Below are positions 1 to 6,572 of a DNA stretch of 8,175 nucleotides, piece after piece (the stretch's first letter is position 1; each line of letters begins with the position of its first letter). Below the pieces are notes generated by a model. The model was given only the letters and a program-made list of their open reading frames with translations. It was not told the origin of the DNA and searched no databases. The position numbers and the translations under genes are program-made. Origin of the DNA: Syntrophaceae bacterium (GTDB lineage Bacteria > Desulfobacterota > Syntrophia > Syntrophales > UBA5619); contig JAHFBU010000068.1 of assembly GCA_023249795.1 (NCBI GenBank), positions 1 to 8,175 of the forward strand, given 5' to 3'.

Positions 1-129
1 AAAGCGCCCTTACGATAAGAAAAATCAAGGCTGCTTTAATAGGATCCGTTTGAAAAATCTCGTTCGATACCGGCAGAAATGTACCCAAAAAGGTCGTATG
101 TGTCAATCGGAATTTCGGAATAAAATCCG

Positions 130-158
130 TTGACAAAGAGAAACACGCTCCCTATATT
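130..158 (+). promoter_or_regulatory. sigma70-type promoter of the phosphofructokinase gene
   Basis: A perfect -35 hexamer TTGACA (130-135) is followed after exactly 17 bp by TATATT (153-158), one mismatch from the TATAAT consensus. Transcription would start near 165, giving a leader of about 130 nt before the preferred ATG at 297. The surrounding sequence is clearly richer in A and T than the coding regions, as expected for a promoter. No operator or riboswitch was recognised in the leader. Confidence 0.7.
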
Positions 159-296
159 CTTGCCGTCGGAAGCAACGCCTTTATAATTATCAAACCGGCA
201 AGGCTTTGGAATGAAGCGGCACGGGGTTTTAGATTCAACGGCTTTTTTCGATAACAGCGTTTTTCAAATCTCCTCTACGAAATAATGGGGGCTACA

Positions 297-1391
297 ATGA
301 ATGAGCGTTTGAGGATCGCGATCAACACCGGCGGCGGAGATGCGCCCGGTCTCAACGCCGTTATCTATGCCGTGACGATGGCGGCCGACCGCCGCGGCTG
401 GGAGGTTTACGGCATCCGCACCGGTTATAAGGGATTGTTCGATACCGATGAGATCATCAGGCTGACCCCCGAGAAGGTGGCGGGCATCGTTTCGCTGGGA
501 GGAACGATCCTCGGTACGACGAACAAGGGGGATCCTTTCAACATGCCCGTCAAAAACGCCGTAGGCGATGTCGAGGTCCGGGATGTCTCCGCGAAGATCG
601 TGTCCAACTTCAAGCGCCTGGGTCTGGATGTTCTGATCGCCGTCGGCGGCGACGGCTCCCTGCGCCTTGCCAACCGTTTCGCCCAGATGGGAATACCCGT
701 GGTGGGCGTGCCCAAGACGATCGACAACGATCTCGCCAGTACGGTCATCACCTTCGGGTTCGATACGGCGGTAACCACGTCGACCGAGGCCATCGATAAA
801 CTGCACTCCACCGCCAGCGCGCATGAGAGGGTGATGGTGGTCGAGGTGATGGGACGGTATGCGGGCTGGATCGCCCTCAACAGCGGCATCTCCGGCTCGG
901 CGGACGCGATACTGATTCCGGAGATTCCGTTCAAGATCGACAGCGTCTGCAAGAAGATCACGGACAATGAGTTGCACGGCAAGGACTATGGGATTGTCGT
1001 GGTGGCGGAAGGGGCCAAGGCCGAGGGGGGTGAACTGGTCCGCAAGGAAAACGTGGAAGAGGGCCGTCAGGAGGTGCTGCTGGGCGGCATCGGCGAATGG
1101 GTGGCCCGGGAAATTCATCAACGCACGGGAAAGGACACGCGCTCCCTGGTCTTGGGGCACTTGCAGCGTGGCGGTTCCCCGACCACCTTCGACCGCCTCC
1201 TGGCCCTGCGCTTCGGCGCCGCGGCGGTCCGTTTCATTGCGGAAGGCAAGCGAAACGTGATGGTCGCGGCTTGCCCACCGACGATGGAGGCCGTGCCGCT
1301 GGCGGAGGCCGTCGAGAAGATGAAATCAGTGCCGCTGGATTCCGACTCAATCCTGACCGCCCGCGATATGGGGATCAGTTTCGGCGATTAA
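297..1391 (+). CDS. pfkA: 6-phosphofructokinase, PfkA superfamily, predicted ATP-dependent (Gly/Lys active-site type)
   Basis: This enzyme phosphorylates fructose 6-phosphate to fructose 1,6-bisphosphate in cytosolic glycolysis. The 364-residue product carries the family signatures in order: the phosphate-binding loop GGGDAPGLN (about 12-20), GGDGS (117-121), PKTIDND (139-145, with the first Asp of TIDND, residue 143, as catalytic base), MGR (185-187), an EG pair at 238-239 and HLQRGGSPT (288-296), which holds sugar-phosphate ligands. The second Gly of GGDGS is the residue (Gly104 in E. coli) that goes with ATP as donor; PPi-dependent enzymes have Asp there. The Lys in PKTIDND is the PPi-PFK type (Gly124 in E. 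coli). A Gly/Lys pair is known from ATP-using PFKs of the PPi-PFK lineage, such as those of trypanosomatids. Length is somewhat above the 320 residues of the E. coli enzyme. I chose ATG 297 over ATG 285 because a GGGGG run (287-291) sits 5 nt before it, whereas 285 has no ribosome binding site; 285 would add only four residues. The gene appears to be monocistronic. Confidence 0.93.
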   Translation: MNERLRIAINTGGGDAPGLNAVIYAVTMAADRRGWEVYGIRTGYKGLFDTDEIIRLTPEKVAGIVSLGGTILGTTNKGDPFNMPVKNAVGDVEVRDVSAKIVSNFKRLGLDVLIAVGGDGSLRLANRFAQMGIPVVGVPKTIDNDLASTVITFGFDTAVTTSTEAIDKLHSTASAHERVMVVEVMGRYAGWIALNSGISGSADAILIPEIPFKIDSVCKKITDNELHGKDYGIVVVAEGAKAEGGELVRKENVEEGRQEVLLGGIGEWVAREIHQRTGKDTRSLVLGHLQRGGSPTTFDRLLALRFGAAAVRFIAEGKRNVMVAACPPTMEAVPLAEAVEKMKSVPLDSDSILTARDMGISFGD

Positions 1392-1407
1392 GGACGGCTT
1401 GCCGACC

Positions 1408-3648
1408 TCACCGGCCATTCCCGATTGAGGTGAGGGCGAGGGAAGCCGCTTTCCGGACCTTGTCCGGATAGACGCTCCGTTTGAGGAGCCCTTTCGTCTT
1501 GCAGATTTCCGTCAGAACGGGAACGGCTTCCGGAGATCCGATCTTCCCCAGGGCGGCGCAGATCCTCTCCTCCAGATCGATCCGGATTGCAGGAGGGATC
1601 AGGGGCCTGGTTCCGAGTATCTCCACGAGGGAAAGAACCGCACCCGCATACTTCACACTGCCCAGCATCTCGACGACATCGAGTTTGAACATATCGTCCA
1701 CCTTCGGAAGCATCGACAAGAGCACCGGACCCCGTTCGTCTCCCCCCGCGCGGGAAAGACTTTTCATGGACTCCTGCCGGACCTTCTCCTCCCGGTGCAG
1801 AAGCAGCGGCTGAAGGGCGCTCGCGGTCGCCCCACTCGGGATACGACCCAGGATATAGGCAAGGTTTCTCAAAAAATACCAGGATTCATCGGGGTCGATC
1901 CGCCCCCGGATCACGGGGATGGCCGGTTTCCCGATTTCGGCAAGGACATTCAGAATCCGGACCCTTTCCTGGCTGTCATCATGGTCCCGCAGGATATCCA
2001 GCAGTTGGTTCAGGACATTTTCACCGAGTCGCCCAAGGATGCGGCCTGCGACTTCCTTGTTTTTCCCCTCCCCCTGTGAAAAATGGCGGAACAGGAGCTC
2101 CCGATTTTCGGGAGAGGCCAGTTCCCGGATGATCTCTGCCGCCATGGCCTGGGCGGTATCGTTTTTCTCCAGTATGCCGACCGCGATCCGATGGAAGAGA
2201 TCCAGAACGGGGATGCAGTCGGCCAATTTCCCCTGGCGGATCTGCTCCTCCACCTGATCTTTCAGCCGGCGGCCGATCTTTTCATAGGCGGATGTCGCCG
2301 CCGTCTCCAACCGGATCCACTTCAGAAAGATTTCGGTCTTATCCAGAACGACTGCCCCTTGCCGTTCAGGTGCAAGGCGGTCGATCATCCGAACGAGCGT
2401 CGCGGAGGCCTCGCCGCGGACCGATTCACTTTTGCTGAGCAGGCCTTGGACCACGCACGCAAGCAGCGAATCCGCCTTCTGACTTGCCCCATATGCCGTG
2501 AGTTGCGCGGAGATCTCGGGAAGAGAGGCCATCAGGGGCCTGTTGAGCAAAGCGCTTTCATCCCCTTTCAGCAGGGGAGCGATCTCCAGCTCGATGCTCC
2601 GGAGTTGGCTTTCCTTTTCTTCGTCTTCCCGGGTTTCCTGTTCCTTCTGTTTCCGCTGAAAGTCCTTCCCTTTTTCAGAGGCCATTAATTGGTCATATAT
2701 GCCCGGTGTCGTTTTTCCACCGGCATTGGGGGAAACGGAGGAGCCGCCCTTCGGATCGCTCTCCAGTAAGCGGACCTTTTCAATCACTTCGGAAAACTTT
2801 TCCCCATCCATCTGATCGACGACACTCCGGAAGATGCTTCCGCCGAAGAGGTCCCCTATATCCTGCGTCAGGACCAGACTCGCCAGGTCCGCGTCCAAAT
2901 TCGCGATGGCCTTCGCGATGAAAAGTGCAATCCGCTCCTGGTCGTCCGGCCCGACGATCCTGTTGAGGATGCCGATCATTCGGACGAGATTCGTGGAGAG
3001 CTGGACGTCGGGCAGCTTCCCCTTCTGCTCCATGATCCGGGTCATGCCGGTCTGGAAGATCCGCGTCGCCCACTCCGGATCCTTCGCCATCTCTTTCACT
3101 TTTTGCGGATCAAGATCCAGGTCCGGATGGCTGCCCGAAAGATATGCGACGATGTCGTCGTCCCGGATATCGAGACTGGCGAGAATCTGCTGATTTTCGT
3201 CCTTGGCGATGTAGATCTTCTTCCCGAGTTGGACATGGGGCAGACGGGCCTCATCGAGTTCTTTCTGCAGACCGCCCTCGACCGCGACCGTTTCCGGTTT
3301 TTTACACAGAATCGGCAGCAGCCGGAGGATTTCTTCCTTCGCCAGCCCCTTTTCAAAACTGATGCTCCTGATTTCAAAAAGCAGCATGAGTTCCAGAAAG
3401 GATTTGACCTGGGGGCGCTCCAGGTCATCCGTGCCCAGCGGCTCACCGCAGATCAGGATATTTCTTTCCGATTCGGCGAAGACCAGTGAAGGCGCCTCGT
3501 CGAACATGGCGGAAAACGCCTGATGGAGGCGGTCGATGGTGTTGCTGATCATGGCGCTCGTCGGGGGATAGAGACGCAGATTGGTGATCGCGGTGTTGAT
3601 CAGGATCAGTATTGCCACTGCCTTTTGCTGGGTCAATGCGTTTCCCAT
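1408..3648 (-). CDS. HEAT-repeat protein with an uncharacterised N-terminal domain
   Basis: The 746-residue protein has no signal peptide and no obvious membrane span, so it is probably cytosolic. Residues 1-150 form a predicted alpha/beta region with LRLYPPTSAMI near residue 25, ICGEPLG near 66 and an IRSISFEKGL stretch near 93-102; similar segments open other large scaffold-type proteins of Deltaproteobacteria (recollection, not searched). Residues 180-300 look helical. A strongly charged, probably coiled-coil or flexible linker rich in Lys, Glu and Gln spans about 333-358. The C-terminal half is helical, and from about 536 to the end it shows HEAT/PBS-lyase-type repeats of roughly 30 residues (for example LNVLAEIGKPAIPVI, AALGKIGSPEAVPVL, AASLALTSIG). 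Such repeats make a solenoid that binds other proteins; no catalytic motif is visible. ATG 3648 is chosen because TGAGG lies 5-9 nt upstream; an upstream ATG at 3732 is in frame but has no ribosome binding site. Function unknown. Confidence 0.82.
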   Translation of the reverse strand: MGNALTQQKAVAILILINTAITNLRLYPPTSAMISNTIDRLHQAFSAMFDEAPSLVFAESERNILICGEPLGTDDLERPQVKSFLELMLLFEIRSISFEKGLAKEEILRLLPILCKKPETVAVEGGLQKELDEARLPHVQLGKKIYIAKDENQQILASLDIRDDDIVAYLSGSHPDLDLDPQKVKEMAKDPEWATRIFQTGMTRIMEQKGKLPDVQLSTNLVRMIGILNRIVGPDDQERIALFIAKAIANLDADLASLVLTQDIGDLFGGSIFRSVVDQMDGEKFSEVIEKVRLLESDPKGGSSVSPNAGGKTTPGIYDQLMASEKGKDFQRKQKEQETREDEEKESQLRSIELEIAPLLKGDESALLNRPLMASLPEISAQLTAYGASQKADSLLACVVQGLLSKSESVRGEASATLVRMIDRLAPERQGAVVLDKTEIFLKWIRLETAATSAYEKIGRRLKDQVEEQIRQGKLADCIPVLDLFHRIAVGILEKNDTAQAMAAEIIRELASPENRELLFRHFSQGEGKNKEVAGRILGRLGENVLNQLLDILRDHDDSQERVRILNVLAEIGKPAIPVIRGRIDPDESWYFLRNLAYILGRIPSGATASALQPLLLHREEKVRQESMKSLSRAGGDERGPVLLSMLPKVDDMFKLDVVEMLGSVKYAGAVLSLVEILGTRPLIPPAIRIDLEERICAALGKIGSPEAVPVLTEICKTKGLLKRSVYPDKVRKAASLALTSIGNGR

Positions 3649-3652
3649 AAAT

Positions 3653-3673
3653 GCCTCATAAGAAAGATGAGGC
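3653..3673 (-). promoter_or_regulatory. hairpin enclosing the ribosome binding site of the HEAT-repeat gene
   Basis: The + strand reads GCCTCAT (3653-3659), loop AAGAAAG (3660-3666), ATGAGGC (3667-3673), a perfect 7-bp inverted repeat. In the - strand transcript the 3' arm is AUGAGGC, which contains the Shine-Dalgarno core GAGG just before the start codon at 3648. A folded leader would therefore hide the ribosome binding site. On the + strand the same hairpin is followed after 3 nt by five T residues (3677-3681), so a second reading is an intrinsic terminator for antisense transcription heading toward the glycosyltransferase gene. Confidence 0.5.
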
Positions 3674-3823
3674 GCCTTTTTATCACAATCGGCCGAAATA
3701 TAATATGCGACAAATATTTCAATAACGATCATCGATGTTTTTCAGCCGATAATTATGATATGGAAACCGAAAGACCCCGTGAACTTCTCCAGAGGGGTAA
3801 TGAGTCAGCGACATCTCGCTGAA

Positions 3824-3839
3824 ATGTTATATTTAACAT
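3824..3839. promoter_or_regulatory. 16-nt inverted repeat with a -10-like hexamer, upstream of the GT41 gene
   Basis: ATGTTA (3824-3829) and TAACAT (3834-3839) are perfect inverted arms around TATT. The hexamer TATATT (3828-3833) within it could be a -10 element, giving a start near 3840 and a leader of about 45 nt for the ATG at 3885. No good -35 lies 17 bp upstream, so an activator or a dyad-binding repressor is possible. Promoter and operator roles are both inference. Confidence 0.3.
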
Positions 3840-3884
3840 GCGGGCACCGTGTCTCGATCCCAACCATTGCCCAAACGGCATGCC

Positions 3885-6572
3885 ATGACGAATTCTCGGA
3901 ACCAACACCCCGCCCCGACGCAGGACCAATATCTGCAGCAGGCGATCGCTCACCACAGGGCCGGCCGACTGGCGGACGCCGAGCGCCTCTACCGGGCCAT
4001 TCTGCGGGTGGAGCCGCGGCATCCGGACGCGAATCATAACCTGGGTATCCTTGCGGTGCAGGCGAGCCAGCCGGCCGCGGCTCTGCCCCACTTCAAGGCG
4101 GCACTGGAGGTGAATCCGAAGCAGGAACAATACCGGCTCAGTTACATCGACGCCCTGATTCAGGCCGGCCAAACGGCGATTGCCCGGAATGTGCTGGCGC
4201 AGGGCCGGCAGCGGGGATTGCGGGGAGGGGCCGCGGACTCCCTGGCGGAGCGTTTGGAGGGTCCGTTCTCAGATGAAATCAACACACTGGCAGCCCTGTT
4301 CAACCAGGGACGTTACGCCGAAGGAGAAGCTCTCTCGCGGCGTCTGACGGAACGGTTCCCTCAGAACGGGTTTGGCTGGAAGATGCTGGGAGCGGCGCTC
4401 AAACTTCAGGGGAGCGGCGTAAAAGCGTTGGAGCCCATGATGAAGGCGGTGGAACTTTTGCCGCAAGACGCCGAGGCATACAGCAACCTGGGCATAGTCC
4501 TCCAGGAGCAGGGACGGCTCATGGAGGCCGAAATCAGCTATCGGCGGGCGCTTGCGATCGAACCGGATTACGCGGAAGCCTATAACAACCTGGGCGCCAA
4601 CCTCAAGGAGCAGGGCCGGCTCACGGACGCGGAAGCCTGCTATCGCCGGGCGCTTGCGATCAAGCCGGATTACGCTGAAGCGCACAACAATCTGGGCAAT
4701 GCCCTCAATGAGCAGGGCCGGCTCGCGGAGGCTGAAATCAGCTATCGGCGGGCGCTTGCGATCAAACCGAATTACGTCGAAGCGTATAACAACCTGGGCG
4801 TAACCCTCCAGGGGCAGGGCCGGCTCACGGAGGCTGAAGCCGGCTATCAGCGGGCGCTCGCGATCAAACCGGATTACGCCGAGGCATACAACAACCTGGG
4901 CAACGCCCTCAAAGAACAGGGCCGGTTTGCGGACGCCGAAGCCGGATATCGGCGGGCGCTTGCGATCATGCCGGATTACGCCGATGCGCATTATAACCTG
5001 GGCATTACTCTCCAGGAGCAGGGCCGGCTCACGGAGGCCGAAGCCGACTATCGTCGGGCGCTTGCGATCAAGCCGGATTACGCCGATGCGTATATCAACC
5101 TGGGCAATGCCCTCAAGGAGCAAGGCCGGCTCACTGAAGCGGAAGCTGCCTACGGCCGGGCGCTTGCGATCAAACCGGATTTTGCGGAAGCGCACAGTAA
5201 TCTGGGCAATATCCTCCGGGAGCAAGGCCGGCTCAAGGATGCCGAAGCCATTTATCGCCGGGCGCTCGCGATCAGGCCGGATTACGTCGAGGTGTACAGC
5301 AACCTGCTGTTCACATTGAACTGTGACAACCATTATACTCCTTCCTATTGCCTGAAAGAGGCCCGCCGTTATGGTCATTTGGCAGCTGATAAGACCGAAT
5401 ACGTTTTCTCGTCCTGGCAATGTGAAGCCCGGCCCGAACGACTGCGTGTGGGTCTGGTTTCCGGCGATCTGAGCAATCACGCGGTGGGTTATTTTCTGGA
5501 AGATCTGATTACCCACTTTGATCCCGCCCGCGTTGAACTGATGGCCTATCCTACCCATCCGGGGGAGGACAACCTCACCGCCCGCCTGAAGCCTTGCTTT
5601 GCCGGTTGGAAACCGTTGTCAGGCCGGAGCGATGAGGTCGCCGCCCGGATGATTCACGCCGATGGCATCCATGTGCTCCTCGATCTCTCCGGTCATACCG
5701 CCTATAACCGCCTGCCCCTGTTCGCATGGAAGCCGGCCCCGGTGCAGGCCGCATGGCTGGGCTATTTCGCCACCACCGGTGTTACGGAGATGGATTATAT
5801 TCTGGTGGATGAAATTGGCGTACCTGAAAAGAACAGGGAGCATTTCAGCGAAAAGGTCCTCTATTTGCCCGATACGCGCCTCTGTTATTCCGTGCCCAAA
5901 CATGAGATTGCCGTTGCCCCGTCGCCCGCATTGACACACGGATACATTACGTTCGGTTGTTTTCAGAATTTATGCAAAGTGACGGACTCCGTGTTGGAAG
6001 TATGGGGAGCGGTCTTGACCCGGTTACCTGAGGCGAGGTTGCGTTTTCACAGCAAACAACTGGACGACAAACAGTTTACCGAACGGCTTCAGGCGCGTTT
6101 GACGGATTTCGGCATTGGTGCGCATCGAATCGGCATGCACGGTGCAAGCGCCCGCGATGAGTATTTGGCCGCCCATTCGCAAGTCGATTTGATTTTGGAT
6201 ACGTTCCCCTATCCCGGCGGCGCTACAACGTGTGAAGCCTTGTGGATGGGTGTGCCGACGTTGACGTTGGTGGGTAATACATTGTTGTCGAGACAGGGCG
6301 CGAGTTTACTTTCGGCGGCAGGCTTGCATGACTGGATTGCCGTTGACCGGGAAAGTTACATTGAAAAGGCGGTGATTTTCGCTTCTGATTTGTCGGAACT
6401 TGCAAAACGACGCGCTACATTGCGCGAACGGGTTTTGTTGTCACCGTTATTTGATGCCCAAAGGTTTGCCCGGAATTTCGAAACTACGCTTTGGAAAATG
6501 TGGAGCGATCATCATCAGCTCCTCTCAACCCCAACCATCAGGGAAGAGCGGAAACGCCGATTGAACAAATGA
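3885..6572 (+). CDS. TPR-repeat protein O-glycosyltransferase, GT41 family (OGT/SPINDLY-like)
   Basis: The 895-residue protein joins a TPR superhelix to a GT41 catalytic region. Less regular TPRs occupy about 14-115 and 132-195. Eight in-register 34-residue units fill 196-467, each close to AEAYNNLGNALKEQGRLTEA followed by a YRRALAIKPDY-type end. The catalytic part runs from about 519 to 870: VGLVSGDLSNHAVGYF holds a His (532) aligning with human OGT His498; SGHTAYNRL (602-610); APVQAAWLGY; LPDTRLCY; ITFGCFQNLCK, whose Lys698 aligns with OGT Lys842; and the loop LDTFPYPGGATTCEALW (771-787). Known GT41 enzymes transfer GlcNAc from UDP-GlcNAc (OGT) or fucose from GDP-fucose (plant SPINDLY) to Ser/Thr of proteins. 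The loop has Cys-Glu where OGT has Met-Asp, as SPINDLY does, so the donor is open. No signal peptide is seen, so it is probably cytosolic. The start is uncertain: ATG 3885 is preferred, but an in-frame GTG at 3849 is possible and neither has a strong ribosome binding site. Leucine codon use changes near 5919. The stop overlaps the next gene's ATG. Confidence 0.88.
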   Translation: MTNSRNQHPAPTQDQYLQQAIAHHRAGRLADAERLYRAILRVEPRHPDANHNLGILAVQASQPAAALPHFKAALEVNPKQEQYRLSYIDALIQAGQTAIARNVLAQGRQRGLRGGAADSLAERLEGPFSDEINTLAALFNQGRYAEGEALSRRLTERFPQNGFGWKMLGAALKLQGSGVKALEPMMKAVELLPQDAEAYSNLGIVLQEQGRLMEAEISYRRALAIEPDYAEAYNNLGANLKEQGRLTDAEACYRRALAIKPDYAEAHNNLGNALNEQGRLAEAEISYRRALAIKPNYVEAYNNLGVTLQGQGRLTEAEAGYQRALAIKPDYAEAYNNLGNALKEQGRFADAEAGYRRALAIMPDYADAHYNLGITLQEQGRLTEAEADYRRALAIKPDYADAYINLGNALKEQGRLTEAEAAYGRALAIKPDFAEAHSNLGNILREQGRLKDAEAIYRRALAIRPDYVEVYSNLLFTLNCDNHYTPSYCLKEARRYGHLAADKTEYVFSSWQCEARPERLRVGLVSGDLSNHAVGYFLEDLITHFDPARVELMAYPTHPGEDNLTARLKPCFAGWKPLSGRSDEVAARMIHADGIHVLLDLSGHTAYNRLPLFAWKPAPVQAAWLGYFATTGVTEMDYILVDEIGVPEKNREHFSEKVLYLPDTRLCYSVPKHEIAVAPSPALTHGYITFGCFQNLCKVTDSVLEVWGAVLTRLPEARLRFHSKQLDDKQFTERLQARLTDFGIGAHRIGMHGASARDEYLAAHSQVDLILDTFPYPGGATTCEALWMGVPTLTLVGNTLLSRQGASLLSAAGLHDWIAVDRESYIEKAVIFASDLSELAKRRATLRERVLLSPLFDAQRFARNFETTLWKMWSDHHQLLSTPTIREERKRRLNK
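4470..5285 (+). repeat. eight tandem 102-bp units encoding 34-residue TPRs
   Basis: The repeats begin at 4470, 4572, 4674, 4776, 4878, 4980, 5082 and 5184, with no insertion or deletion between units. Conserved cores include AACCTGGGC near the start, GAGCAGGGCCGGCTC in the middle and CGGGCGCTTGCGATC near the end of each unit. A ninth unit breaks off after about ten codons, where the helix turns into the linker to the catalytic region. Similarity at the DNA level, including many shared synonymous codons, suggests recent duplication or gene conversion, so copy number probably varies between strains. Confidence 0.92.

Noticed and set aside
2..133. Open frame entering from the left edge and ending at TGA 131-133 (43 residues)
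   Set aside because: The product is Lys/Arg-rich with no recognisable motif, the DNA is A/T-rich and its stop lies within the -35 element. It could be the tail of an upstream gene, but nothing supports it.
264..1160. 298-codon open frame on the - strand opposite the phosphofructokinase gene
   Set aside because: The + strand carries all phosphofructokinase motifs; the antisense product has no recognisable features and follows the GC bias of the real gene.
2083..2688. 201-codon open frame on the + strand opposite the HEAT-repeat gene
   Set aside because: It lies within a clear - strand gene and its product has no family resemblance; several neighbouring + strand frames are similar shadows.
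4470..5285. Regular repeats resembling a CRISPR array
   Set aside because: The period is 102 bp with no unique spacers, and the units translate into TPRs in one continuous frame.
4269..5558. 429-codon open frame on the - strand across the TPR array
   Set aside because: The 102-bp unit is a multiple of three and lacks stops in this antisense frame, so one open unit makes the whole array open. The product is a low-complexity mirror of the TPR units with no recognisable domain.
6491..6568. Earlier in-frame ATG for the DUF4922 gene
   Set aside because: It would place 26 unrelated residues encoded inside the GT41 gene before the family-like start; the ATGA junction at 6569 is the more natural start.
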